Positions 41,996 through 50,568 of a stretch of DNA of 64,000 nt are shown here, in pieces. The DNA lies in the NCBI GenBank assembly GCA_964408455.1, contig CAYOZN010000014.1, forward strand, positions 53,992-117,991. The letters are read 5' to 3'. A program made the position numbers and the translations under genes. The notes beneath the pieces are model-generated. The model saw nothing but the letters and a program-made list of their open reading frames with translations. It was not told the origin of the DNA and made no database searches. This stretch comes from CAYOZN01 sp964408455 (GTDB lineage Bacteria > Planctomycetota > Phycisphaerae > UBA1845 > UTPLA1). Position 1 is the first letter of the stretch; each line of letters starts with the position of its first letter.

Positions 41996-43441
41996 ATGAC
42001 GCGCATCAACACCAACACAGCCGCCCTCACCGCGACGCGCAATCTTGGACGCTCGCAGCAGGCTTTGCAGTTGTCGTTGGAACGACTCTCCACCGGCCTG
42101 CGCATCAATCGCGGCGCTGATGATCCCGCCGGCCTCATTATCTCCGAGCACCTCCGTTCCGAGATCGGCGCCGTCCGCCAGGCCATCTCCAACAGTCAGC
42201 GCGCCTCCAACGTCATTGCCACCACCGAAGGCGCCCTCGACGAAGTCGCCGCCCTGCTCAGCGACATCCAGGCACTCATCATCGAGGCTGCCAACGACGG
42301 CGCCATCTCCGCCGATGAAATCGCCGCCAATCAGCTCCAGATCGACGACGCCATCGACTCCATCACCCGAATCGCCAACTCGACCACCTTCGGCGGCCGA
42401 AAGCTCCTCAATGGTTCACTCGGCTACATCACCAGCGGCATCGTCGCCAACGACATCACCGATATCGCCATCCACAAGGCGCAGTTGGGCACCGCACCCT
42501 ACATGCCCATCGAGGTCAACGTCCTCCAGTCGGCCCAGCACGCCCAGCTCTTCCTGCCCGTCTCGTCGATCAGCGGCTCGGTCACCATCGAAGTCGCCGG
42601 ACCCAACGGCGTCGATTCGCTCATCCTCGCCTCCGGCCAGGCCGCCGCACAGCTTCTCGCCGCCATCAACTCCAAGTCCGATGCCACCGGCGTCAGCGCC
42701 TCGTTCATCACCCCGGGCGATCCCAACGGCGGCATCGTCCTGACCAGCAAGGCCTTCGGCACCGATGCCTTCGTCCAGATCCAGGAGATCGGCGCCGTCG
42801 GCGTCATCGCTGCGAACGTCCAGAACGAACTCGGTGAAAATGTCATCCGCGACATCGGCCGCGACGTGATCGCCACCATCAACGGTGCCGGCGTCACCGG
42901 CAAGGGCCTCAACATCTCCACCAACAGCAACACCCTTGCCATCGAGCTGCGCATCCAGGAGGCATTCAACACCCCCGGCGGAAGTTCCACCTTCGCCATC
43001 ACAGGCGGCGGCGCACGCTTCCAGCTTGGGCCCGGCGTGGACACCAATCAGCAGGTCAACATTGGCGTCAAGTCCGTCGCCGCCACGCGGCTCGGCAACG
43101 AGACCATTGGCTATCTCCAGCAGATCACCAAGACCGGCCTCTTCGCCCTCACCAACGGTCAGGCCCCTCGCGCCGCTGAAATCGTGAAAGAGGCAATTCG
43201 GCAGGTTTCCGTGCAGCGCGGTCGCCTGGGCGCCTTCGAGAAGAACACGCTCGATACGAACGTGAATCAGCTTCAGATCACGCTCGAAAACCTGGTGACG
43301 GCCGAATCGACCATCCGCGATCTGGATTTTGCCCTGGAGACGAGCAACCTGACGCGAAACCAGATTCTCGTCAGCGCCGGCACCAGCATCCTGGCCGTCG
43401 CCAACCAGGTGCCGCAGTCGGTGCTTTCGCTGCTGCAATAA
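41996..43441 (+). CDS. fliC: Flagellin
   Basis: A 481-residue filament protein. The N-terminal D0/D1 part (TRINTNTAALTATRNLGRSQQALQLSLERLSTGLRINRGADDPAGLIISEHLRSEI) and the C-terminal part (NVNQLQITLENLVTAESTIRDLDFALETSNLTRNQILVSAGTSILAVANQVPQSVLSLLQ) are highly conserved. The middle of about 200 residues is the surface-exposed variable region. Secretion is by the flagellar export system. Translation is probably controlled by the CsrA-FliW pair encoded just upstream. Confidence 0.96.
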   Translation: MTRINTNTAALTATRNLGRSQQALQLSLERLSTGLRINRGADDPAGLIISEHLRSEIGAVRQAISNSQRASNVIATTEGALDEVAALLSDIQALIIEAANDGAISADEIAANQLQIDDAIDSITRIANSTTFGGRKLLNGSLGYITSGIVANDITDIAIHKAQLGTAPYMPIEVNVLQSAQHAQLFLPVSSISGSVTIEVAGPNGVDSLILASGQAAAQLLAAINSKSDATGVSASFITPGDPNGGIVLTSKAFGTDAFVQIQEIGAVGVIAANVQNELGENVIRDIGRDVIATINGAGVTGKGLNISTNSNTLAIELRIQEAFNTPGGSSTFAITGGGARFQLGPGVDTNQQVNIGVKSVAATRLGNETIGYLQQITKTGLFALTNGQAPRAAEIVKEAIRQVSVQRGRLGAFEKNTLDTNVNQLQITLENLVTAESTIRDLDFALETSNLTRNQILVSAGTSILAVANQVPQSVLSLLQ

Positions 43442-43514
43442 GCCGAGCCGGCCAGTTTCCGGGCCATCGCGCGAAGTCCACCTGTTCAGCGTAGCGCGCG
43501 TGCAGCCGCACTTT

Positions 43515-43598
43515 GGTCCCGTTGGGACCTCTGAAAATAGCCCAGCGTTTCAACGCTGGGTAAGGAGTACCGCGCGCAATTCCGTCCCGTAGGGACGG
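43515..43598 (+). repeat. Three-hairpin repeat element downstream of fliC
   Basis: GGTCCC-gtt-GGGACC (43515-43529), CCCAGCGTTTCAACGCTGGG (43541-43560) and CCGTCCC-gta-GGGACGG (43582-43598) follow each other. The design (short perfect stems with a GTT/GTA turn) resembles composite REP-like elements I associate with planctomycetes and similar genomes. It differs from both other repeat families in the window. It may also end fliC transcription, but no T tract follows. Confidence 0.7.
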
Positions 43599-43672
43599 CT
43601 GAACTCGCACCAGGCGCCGACACCCCAGACGCCGTCGACACACCCGATCGCCGCGCTTATTCTCGCGCGCCG

Positions 43673-45094
43673 ATGTCGACCCTTGCGTCCAATCCACTCT
43701 CCAAGACCCTCGGCCAGGTCTTCACGCCATCTCCCGTCGCCGAATGGATGACACGCTGGGCCTGCGCCGAGCGCCCGCGTCGCGTGTGCGACCCCGCCCT
43801 CGGCGACGGCGTCTTCATCGACGCCCTCCATCGCGCGGCCCCGCACCAGCCTGCGAACATCGATGCATTCGAAGTCGATCCTCTCATGATCACCGCCTTC
43901 CGCCGGCGGCGTTGCCCGTTGTCCGTCCGTCTTCACCGCCGCGATTTCATCACGGCGCCCGCAACCGGAATTTACGACGCCGTCGTCGCCAACCCGCCCT
44001 ACGTCCGGCATCACGACTACGTCTGCCCCGACTCGGTCTTCGCCGGCTTCGACCGTCAGTGCCGTCGCCGTGTCAGCCGCCTGACCAACCTCTACGGCCT
44101 GTTCCTGTTGAAAATCTGGCAATCGCTCGCGCCGGCCGGCCGCGCCGCCGTCATCACACCGGCCGAGTGGCTCAATGCAGACTTCGGCCGCAGCCTGAAG
44201 GCCTATTTCCTCGAAGAAAACGCGATCGACGCCGTCGTCCACTTCGGCCACGCCGCCCGCATCTTCGACGGCGCAATGACGACCGCCGCCATTACTCTGC
44301 TGCGCCGCGGGCGACTCGCGAATGAGCCCCTCCGCATGGGAACGGTCGACGACGTGGCGTCCTTGCAGCCGCTGAAGCTGTCCAAGCTGCGAGCCGTTCC
44401 GCCGGCCCAGCTTTGCCCCGATGCCAAATGGACGGCCCTCTGCCTTTCCGCCCGCCGGCACGATCAATCCGCCGGCCCCAGGCTCGCCGACGTTGCCCGC
44501 TGCATGCGCGGAATCGCCACCGGCGCGAATGACTACTTCACGTTGCGCGAGTCCGACCGCGTTAAGTGGAAGCTCGATCTTCGCGATCTCCGCCCCTGCG
44601 TCGCCAAGGCGGCACACATCCCCGGCGATCGATTCGACCCGCAACAGTGGCGTCGCCTCCGCGATGCCGGCGAGCGCGTCTATCTGCTCGCCCCCCGCCC
44701 GCGGCTGTCCGCCGCCGTCCGCCGCTATCTCGACGAGGGCCAGCGCCGTGGCATTCCGGCGCGGTATCTCCCGGCACATCGTCCCATCTGGTTCCAACCC
44801 GAGGTGCGCGAACCTGCGCCACTCCTCGTTTCCGTCTTCGCTCGTCAGGGTTTTCGCTTCGCCAGGAACAGCGCCGGTGTCCACAACCTCACGGCCTTCC
44901 ACGGCATCTATCCAAAAGCCGCGTTCGCACAGCAGCGCGGCGCCGTCGATCGTCTCTGGAAATACCTGAACAACCCGGCCGCGCAGGACGCAATCGTGGC
45001 ACACCAGCGCATTTATGCCGAAGGCCTGCGCAAGCTCGAGCCGCGCGATGTCGAGGCAATCCCCGTCCCCGCCCGGCTGCTGAGCAACGCTTGA
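43673..45094 (+). CDS. N6-adenine DNA methyltransferase (Eco57I/TaqI-like), solitary
   Basis: A 473-residue protein. Motif X/I: LGQVFTPSPVAEWM and VCDPALGDGVFIDAL (SAM binding). Motif IV: VVANPPYVRHHDY, the catalytic NPPY of gamma-class N6-adenine methyltransferases. NLYGLFLLKIWQSLAPAGRAAVITPAEWLN follows, as in the Eco57I family. The C-terminal half (about 270-473) is likely the target-recognition region, with NLTAFHGIYPK and IPVPARLL. No nuclease domain or restriction gene is nearby, so it is either an orphan regulator of methylation or a remnant of a restriction system. Confidence 0.8.
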   Translation: MSTLASNPLSKTLGQVFTPSPVAEWMTRWACAERPRRVCDPALGDGVFIDALHRAAPHQPANIDAFEVDPLMITAFRRRRCPLSVRLHRRDFITAPATGIYDAVVANPPYVRHHDYVCPDSVFAGFDRQCRRRVSRLTNLYGLFLLKIWQSLAPAGRAAVITPAEWLNADFGRSLKAYFLEENAIDAVVHFGHAARIFDGAMTTAAITLLRRGRLANEPLRMGTVDDVASLQPLKLSKLRAVPPAQLCPDAKWTALCLSARRHDQSAGPRLADVARCMRGIATGANDYFTLRESDRVKWKLDLRDLRPCVAKAAHIPGDRFDPQQWRRLRDAGERVYLLAPRPRLSAAVRRYLDEGQRRGIPARYLPAHRPIWFQPEVREPAPLLVSVFARQGFRFARNSAGVHNLTAFHGIYPKAAFAQQRGAVDRLWKYLNNPAAQDAIVAHQRIYAEGLRKLEPRDVEAIPVPARLLSNA

Positions 45095-45216
45095 TTGCCG
45101 CCTAGGGTCGCTGGCGCAGAGGCGCAAAGCTCGCGGAGGCTGTGTTTCAAGCCTCCGCGAGCGCGCGGTCCTCCCTCTGCGCCGACGCGCTTCTGTGCAA
45201 ATGTCTTCCCGGCCCG

Positions 45217-45456
45217 TCAATCCATCTCGGTCGCGTTGTAGCTCGACCGCGCCTCGATGCACGGCTCCGCCTTCGTCAGATCCACCCGCTGCGCATGGCC
45301 CGTCCGCGTGTCCACGATGTACACCTCGTTCCCCACGGCGACCACGTCCTTGGACGTCTTCCATCCCTTGCTGTTGTCCGTCGCCGACACCGCCATGCAG
45401 CCCGAACAGGCCGCTGACAAGGCCAGACCCGCCACACCCAATGCAATTCGTCGCAT
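45217..45456 (-). CDS. Very small lipoprotein
   Basis: A 79-residue protein. MRRIALGVAGLALSAACSGC is a lipoprotein signal with Cys at residue 20. The mature part (DVVAVGNEVYIVDTRTGHAQRVDL) looks like a small beta structure. ATG 45456 has AAGGAGA upstream on the minus strand. The frame also continues upstream as an open shadow of the amidohydrolase gene, which is not coding. It is divergent from that gene, with 186 nt between starts. Confidence 0.6.
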   Translation of the reverse strand: MRRIALGVAGLALSAACSGCMAVSATDNSKGWKTSKDVVAVGNEVYIVDTRTGHAQRVDLTKAEPCIEARSSYNATEMD

Positions 45457-45642
45457 CGCACTGTCTCCTTCAATACACCTTTGTGGTACAATTCGGCCAC
45501 TTTGGCCGTTGGCTCGCCGGAATCGGCCGGATACGTTGTTGACACCGCCTGCGGCAGTTTTGTTAGCGTGAACCGGATAATCGCGGAGCGCCCGGCCGCT
45601 TGTCGCCGGCCCGGCCGCCCACCTCCAGAGAAAGCACCGGTC

Positions 45643-47019
45643 ATGAAAAACGACGCCACGCCGACTTGTTTTCTGATGGTACTGCTTATGACGCTCCTCT
45701 CCGCCGCCAGTTCCCACGTCCGGGCTGCCGATGCCGTTCTCGCGCACGGCCTTGTCGCCAAGGTGGATGCGCACATCGAGTCCCGCGTTGACGACTGGTT
45801 CGACTTCTACCGCGAGTGCCACGCAAGCCCCGAACTTTCCCTCCAGGAGGAAAAATCCGCCGCTCGCATGGCCGTCGCCTTCCGCGATGCCGGCCTCAAC
45901 GTCACCGAGAAGGTCGGGGGTCACGGCGTCGTCGGCCTGCTGAAGAACGGCGAAGGCCCCGTCCTCCTCATCCGCGGCGATATGGATGCCCTCCCCATCG
46001 TCGAGGCCACCGGCCTGCCCTACGCCAGCAAGGTCAAAGTGGAGAAGGACGACGGCTCGCACGTCGGCGTCATGCACGCCTGCGGTCACGACATGCACAT
46101 GACCGTCCTCGCCGCCACTGCCCAGACGCTGGCCCACATGCGCGGCGACTGGTCCGGCACCATCCTCTTCGTTGCCCAGCCCGCCGAGGAGATCGGCCAG
46201 GGCGCTCGCATGATGCTTGAGGACGGTCTCTACACGCGTTTCCCCAAGCCGCAGAACGCCATCGCCCTGCACGTCTCCCACGAGATGAAGATCGGCACCG
46301 TCGGCCTCACCAGCGGCTGGTCCCTCGCCAACGTCGACTCGGTCGATATCACCATCCATGGCAAGGGCGGTCACGGCGCCTATCCTCACAACGCCGTCGA
46401 CCCGGTGGTCACCGCCGCCCAATTGGTGCTTGCTCTCCAGACCATCGTCAGCCGCCGCGTCGATCCTCGCGAGCCCGCGGTCATCACCGTCGGCAGCATC
46501 CACGGCGGCACCAAGCACAACATCATTCCGGACGATACCACGCTCCAGCTCACCGTGCGCACCTACAAGGCCGACGTGCGCAAGCAAGTGCTGGAGTCCA
46601 TCCGCCAGATCGCGACGGACGTGTGCAGGACCGCCGGTTGTCCGAAGCCGCCGACCATCGTCGTGCTCGACGATGACCACACGCCGGCGACGTACAACGA
46701 TCCTGATCTGACGGCCCACTGCGAGCGCGTGTTTCACCAGCTGCTTGGCGCGGAAAACACGATCGAGCGCATGCCCAGCATGGGCGGCGAGGATTTCGGC
46801 AGGTATTCGCGCGACGCCAAGGGCGTGCGCGGCTTCATGTACTGGCTGGGCGTGGTCGACGAGGAACGCTTCGCCGCGTCGCAAAAGCCCGGCGGCCCGG
46901 AGCTGCCGTCGATCCACTCCCCGCAGTTCCGGCCCGACCCGCTGCCCAGCATCCGTAATGGTGTCCGCACGATGTCATCGCTGGCGCTCTCGCTCCTCGG
47001 CCCCGGAAACGGCCGCTGA
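45643..47019 (+). CDS. Exported M20D amidohydrolase
   Basis: A 458-residue metallo-amidohydrolase with a signal peptide (MLLMTLLSAASSHVRA region). Domain markers: WFDFYRECHASPELSLQEEKSA, LLIRGDMDALPI, VMHACGHDMHMTVLLA-like HACGHDMH (metal Cys and His), VAQPAEEIGQGA (catalytic Glu pair), IALHVSHE, HGKGGHGAYPHNAVDPV (dimerisation domain) and MPSMGGEDFGRYS. These fit the IAA-amino-acid/hippurate hydrolase group, which cleaves N-acyl amino acids. Export suggests it works on extracellular acylated amino acids. The start ATG 45643 precedes the signal peptide. Confidence 0.88.
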   Translation: MKNDATPTCFLMVLLMTLLSAASSHVRAADAVLAHGLVAKVDAHIESRVDDWFDFYRECHASPELSLQEEKSAARMAVAFRDAGLNVTEKVGGHGVVGLLKNGEGPVLLIRGDMDALPIVEATGLPYASKVKVEKDDGSHVGVMHACGHDMHMTVLAATAQTLAHMRGDWSGTILFVAQPAEEIGQGARMMLEDGLYTRFPKPQNAIALHVSHEMKIGTVGLTSGWSLANVDSVDITIHGKGGHGAYPHNAVDPVVTAAQLVLALQTIVSRRVDPREPAVITVGSIHGGTKHNIIPDDTTLQLTVRTYKADVRKQVLESIRQIATDVCRTAGCPKPPTIVVLDDDHTPATYNDPDLTAHCERVFHQLLGAENTIERMPSMGGEDFGRYSRDAKGVRGFMYWLGVVDEERFAASQKPGGPELPSIHSPQFRPDPLPSIRNGVRTMSSLALSLLGPGNGR

Positions 47020-47090
47020 AAATATAGCGTCGATACCGCCGGAAATTCCGTTATCCGCAACCGCAAAGTTATCGCGGACAGGCATCCAGC

Positions 47091-47522
47091 ATGCGGCGTT
47101 ACTGGCCAGTCTGGCTCCGGTTCCTGCTCTCGCTCGCTCTTGTCGCATGCGTGTACAAGTTCTACACCGGATGGTACTGCTTCGAACGCCGCGGCGCCGG
47201 CCCGGGTGTTACGTTTTCTCCGACAAAAGCCTACATTGCCAGGCAGCCCATCCACGCCCAGCTGCAATCCACGATTGTTGAAGCTGTCCGCGCCCATGCC
47301 GGCGGCTTCTATAATCGCCATGCGTCGTTCACCACGCGCATCATCTTCTCGCTGAGCACTGTCTTTCCTGCGGCACTCATCGGCGCAGCCTGCTTTCACG
47401 TCGTCTCCCGCTGGCGGGGCGTGCGCTCCGAACTGTTTGAGCAACCGCGATGCCGAAAGTGCCAGTATCGCCTGCGGGGCCTTTCCGGCACGCGATGCCC
47501 CGAGTGCGGTGAAGCCATATGA
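47091..47522 (+). CDS. Membrane protein with C-terminal zinc ribbon
   Basis: A 143-residue protein with an N-terminal helix (about 8-24), a second helix near 85-105, and a C-terminal CRKCQYRLRGLSGTRCPECGE zinc ribbon. This ribbon with LRGL and CPECG is a recurring mark of planctomycete small membrane proteins; its role is unknown. The stop overlaps the start of the next gene (ATGA), which has the same architecture, so the two are a translationally coupled pair. Confidence 0.65.
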   Translation: MRRYWPVWLRFLLSLALVACVYKFYTGWYCFERRGAGPGVTFSPTKAYIARQPIHAQLQSTIVEAVRAHAGGFYNRHASFTTRIIFSLSTVFPAALIGAACFHVVSRWRGVRSELFEQPRCRKCQYRLRGLSGTRCPECGEAI

Positions 47523-47890
47523 TTGGCCGTCGAGTTAAGACACTTCTGCGGTTGACGCTGGCGGCATTGATCGCGTCCGCACTGTTCATGCCCTTCGCGG
47601 ATGCACTGTGGACGCTGTACTCCGTCCTGCCGTTTAATCCGCAGACGGGGGCGGATCCGGTGTACGTTTCGGGACCCGTCTGTAGTGCCTTCGGCTGGAT
47701 CACAGATAAGACGTGGCGGTTCTCGCTGGCAACAACGGAAGCAATTGTCGGGGCCTTTCTTGGGATAACGCTGTACGCATTGTTCTCCCGCATGCCCCGA
47801 CTGCCGGACAGAACATTGTGCGCCCATTGCGGAAACGAGTTGTGCGGATTGAAAGAGCCGAGTTGCCCCGCCTGCGGCGAGCACCTGTAG
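47519..47890 (+). CDS. Second membrane protein with C-terminal zinc ribbon
   Basis: A 123-residue protein, start overlapping the previous stop by 4 nt. It has two hydrophobic helices (about 9-32, 73-90) and CAHCGNELCGLKEPSCPACGEHL at the end. It shares the layout but little identity with the upstream gene, as expected for an old duplication. Possibly a heteromeric membrane complex. It converges with the YkgJ-like gene, with 7 nt between stops. Confidence 0.65.
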   Translation: MIGRRVKTLLRLTLAALIASALFMPFADALWTLYSVLPFNPQTGADPVYVSGPVCSAFGWITDKTWRFSLATTEAIVGAFLGITLYALFSRMPRLPDRTLCAHCGNELCGLKEPSCPACGEHL

Positions 47891-47897
47891 CGGTCGG

Positions 47898-49358
47898 TCA
47901 CACCGGTAAGTCGCTCCAGCAGCGAAATTGGCTCAGCAGCCGCTCGATCCCTCGATCCTCGCTCAGGTATCGCAGCCTTAGTGCCGCAGAGCTGGCTCCC
48001 AGCTCCTTCGCCCGTCCCGCGTTCCGATCCACCGCCGAGACGGCCGCCGCCACGTCCTCAAACGTCGCCGCCGGGCGCCCGGCCGCCGCCGCCGAATACC
48101 GTGCCAGCCAGCCGATCACCGCGAATGCCAGTGCCAGCGATCGGACACCTTCCAGCACGGCCCAGCCGTAATAGCCCGGCCCGTACGCCGTCCGCCCCTC
48201 CAGCCGCGCCGCCAGGTAGCGGGTCAATAGCCCCTGGCACGCCCCGTCGCCGGCCACGGCCGTCACCGACACCGCCTCCACCTGCTCGAACGTCGTCCGC
48301 CCGCCGAATCCCGCCAGCCGCGGCACCTCGCCTGTCCCCGACGTCATCCGCATGGCATCGCGAAACTGCCGCCACCGCCGCGCAAGCGTCGAAAAATACC
48401 CCAGCCGCGCCTCCGCCGCCGTCACGTGCTCGCAGTGCGAAAATACCGCCTGCATGAACAGCCGCCGCTGCCGCTTCGTCGGCATCCCCCCGGGTGCCAC
48501 TGCTCTGTGAGCAGTGCTCTCGTGCCCCACATCCCCGGGTGCCACTGCTCCGTGAGCAGTGTCTTCGCGTGCCACCGCACCGTGAGCCGAGCCTCCGGGT
48601 GCCACTGCTCTGTGAGCAATGCTCTCGTGCCGCACATCCCCGGGTGCCACTGCTCTGTGAGCAGTGCCGAAGTTGAGTGGCCCTGTAACACTGCCAGCCT
48701 CCTCCGCCACCATCTCCGCCAGTTCAACGATCTGCCCCTCCTCCAACCGGTCCAGCTTAGCCTCCGCCATCGTCCCGGCCCACCGCAGCAGCCCCGTCAG
48801 CCGCTCCTGCAATCCGGCCCCGCGGCGACCGGCGATTCCCTCCAGCACCGCCGCAACCCGGTCCATCGCCTGCGAACCGATCGACGTCCTGCCGCTCAGC
48901 CGCCACGTCCCCCGGCCGGTCACCACGCCCGTCGCCGTCGCGATCGCCGCCAGCCGCCGGACGTCGTCGCGGTGCCGCGACGATGGCCCTCCGCCATTGC
49001 CCGCCACCGTCGGACAATCGAAGCGGATCGACGCCCGCAGCGCCTCCGCCTCGCCCTCCAGCGTGATTGGATACATCCGGCACGCCAGCGGCTTCTCCGC
49101 CGCCCCGCGCTCTTCGTGAATGCGGCAGCGGCCGGCCTCCGTCAGAAACACGCACCCCCCGTCGCGGTAGTTCAGCACCCGCGCCCCCGACAGCCGCACG
49201 TACGGCGCGACGCCCAGCCGCGCCGCCCAGCCGCTTGAGTCGATCCGCCGCACGTCTTCCGCCGTCAGATGCACGACCAGCTCGCGGCAGCACCGTGTGC
49301 AGCCCCGGCAGTCGAAGTGCTGCCCGTGTGGCACCGAGAAAAGAAGTGGAAGCGACAT
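47898..49358 (-). CDS. YkgJ-family cysteine-cluster protein interrupted by in-frame repeats
   Basis: A 486-residue protein. The N-terminal 120 residues carry the eight-Cys pattern of YkgJ/FliB-like proteins: DCRGCTRCCRE, GGCVFL, GRCRIH, KPLACRMYP, FDCPT. These bind Fe-S or zinc; flagellin lysine methylase FliB has such a cluster, but similarity is not enough to claim it. The rest is helical. At residues about 232-290 lies a low-complexity tract of AHRAVAPG units, encoded by five palindromic repeats in the DNA (48488-48666). This keeps the frame open and probably forms a disordered loop. ATG 49358 is preferred to the GTG at 49379. Confidence 0.7.
   Translation of the reverse strand: MSLPLLFSVPHGQHFDCRGCTRCCRELVVHLTAEDVRRIDSSGWAARLGVAPYVRLSGARVLNYRDGGCVFLTEAGRCRIHEERGAAEKPLACRMYPITLEGEAEALRASIRFDCPTVAGNGGGPSSRHRDDVRRLAAIATATGVVTGRGTWRLSGRTSIGSQAMDRVAAVLEGIAGRRGAGLQERLTGLLRWAGTMAEAKLDRLEEGQIVELAEMVAEEAGSVTGPLNFGTAHRAVAPGDVRHESIAHRAVAPGGSAHGAVAREDTAHGAVAPGDVGHESTAHRAVAPGGMPTKRQRRLFMQAVFSHCEHVTAAEARLGYFSTLARRWRQFRDAMRMTSGTGEVPRLAGFGGRTTFEQVEAVSVTAVAGDGACQGLLTRYLAARLEGRTAYGPGYYGWAVLEGVRSLALAFAVIGWLARYSAAAAGRPAATFEDVAAAVSAVDRNAGRAKELGASSAALRLRYLSEDRGIERLLSQFRCWSDLPV
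48488..48666 (-). repeat. Array of five palindromic repeats inside a coding sequence
   Basis: Five copies (two good pairs and one degenerate) with the stem CACTGCTCTGTGAGCAGTG and the head GGGTGC, at about 48492, 48537, 48569, 48597 and 48642. Copies 1-2 and 4-5 are spaced 45 nt apart with a shared CTCGTGCC spacer. On the minus strand they encode repeats of A-H-R/G-A-V-A-P/R. A single copy of the same family is at 18168. Confidence 0.85.
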
Positions 49359-49490
49359 GCCTGATGTGGATTTCGTCACGCCGGCGATCCCGGTTCACGG
49401 CCCGGCGGGACGGCGACGCGCCCCTCGCGCCGGCCGCGAATCCTGCCTGCGAAAAAGCTGACTACTCGGGAAATCCGCGACCCGCCCATC

Positions 49491-49973
49491 TCACGCATCC
49501 TGCCCCGGCAGGCGATAGGCCACCAGCCGGCGCAGCCGCGGCGGCATTGGCGTCAGCATCGGCGCCTCGGCCGGGCCGTAGCTCGTGAGAATCGGCAGGC
49601 CGGTTCGATAGTCGTGCAGGAAAAATGCCACGCGCACGTCAGCCGTCGTCACCTGGTCCAGAAAGTCCGCCACCCGCGCTTCGCCGTCCGGCGACAGAAA
49701 CACCTCATCATAGGCCACCGCGTCGTCGTCGCCCAATTCGCCCGACGCCGACTGGCCGAAGTCCCCCATGTACATCCGCCGGTCGTGCCCCATCACCAGC
49801 ATCTCCACCACCACGACCGAGCGCAGCCGCTGCCGCGCCTCGAAATCCGCCCACGCCCGCCGCGCCGGGTCGGGATCGAGCGCGACCAGCCCGTGCCGCT
49901 GCGTGATCGCCTGGTCGATCAACTCCTCGGTCGTCTCGATGGGGTGCACGCCGATGACTTTCACCTGTGGCAT
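49491..49973 (-). CDS. Hypothetical protein
   Basis: A 160-residue protein. The N-terminus (QVKVIGVHPIETTEELIDQAI) and centre (RSVVVVEMLVMGHDRRMYMGDFGQ, DEVFLSPDGEARV, VRVAFFLHDY) suggest an alpha-beta fold. No Cys and no membrane segment are seen. No family is recognised. The frame is clean and codon use matches its neighbours. Confidence 0.6.
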   Translation of the reverse strand: MPQVKVIGVHPIETTEELIDQAITQRHGLVALDPDPARRAWADFEARQRLRSVVVVEMLVMGHDRRMYMGDFGQSASGELGDDDAVAYDEVFLSPDGEARVADFLDQVTTADVRVAFFLHDYRTGLPILTSYGPAEAPMLTPMPPRLRRLVAYRLPGQDA

Positions 49974-50418
49974 AGTCCCTTCAGGTTACCCACGCCCGCG
50001 CGGCGCCGCCACCGCGGCCGATCCGCCTGCGACAACTCGTGCGAGTCGCTCTTGCGAGAATCCCCCGCTCGGGCGCGCCATCCGGAAGGCGTGAATTTTT
50101 CCAAATTTTTTCTGACGCCGTCGGGGCAACACATTGCGGGCTCCCATCGGGGGGCCTGGTGAGGCGCCTCACGCATTTTTCTGGTGAGACAATCCGGGAC
50201 AATCCGGGGCGCGCTGGAGCGCGCCTCGCCTTGCGGCCCGCCCGGCGATGCCGGAGCCGCTCCACGCTTTCAACCAGTAGAATTGCTCCCCGTTCCGTCG
50301 GCGGAAGGGTGAAAGAAGCTCATCCGGGGATGCCCCGGGCGCGCCACGGCTGGCGCGTGTGGGGGGCGTCGGTGTCGTGCGAGTCGAGTCAGTAGGGCCG
50401 GTCGTACCCGCACCAACC
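49974..50418. other. 445-nt intergenic region with a short direct repeat
   Basis: No gene is recognised. It contains GACAATCCGG twice in tandem (50188-50208) and T-rich runs (50097-50110). It leads into transposase relics. Confidence 0.5.
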
Positions 50419-50568
50419 CTTCGCGACGTCCTTCATAAGAACCCGGTCACCCGCGGGCTGGAGGCGGGCGCGGCGGATTGGAAGTGGAGCAGTTTCCGGT
50501 ATTATGAAATGCGCGACTCGTCGGTGCTGCCGATGGGCTGGAACGGCGCGTGGCCGATCATCTGGTGA
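50419..50568 (+). pseudogene. C-terminal fragment of REP-associated tyrosine transposase (RAYT)
   Basis: LHKNPVTRGLEAGAADWKWSSFRYYEM matches the conserved C-terminal end of Y1/RAYT transposases ([YI]-H-x-NPV-x-x-GL ... DW-x-WSS-x-x-Y). The HUH catalytic part is absent. RAYTs mobilise REP palindromes, and the window carries two REP-like families, so this is the likely relic of such an enzyme. Confidence 0.68.

Noticed and set aside
43550..45364. A 604-codon open frame opposite the DNA methyltransferase
   Set aside because: Antisense shadow; the plus strand has NPPY and SAM-binding motifs.
45217..46917. A 566-codon minus-strand frame
   Set aside because: Only its last 79 codons (from ATG 45456) look like a gene, a small lipoprotein. 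The rest is the shadow of the M20D gene.
47898..49358. Flagellin lysine methylase FliB
   Set aside because: The Cys cluster is compatible, but it is also that of general YkgJ proteins, and the gene is outside the flagellar cluster. The evidence is not sufficient.
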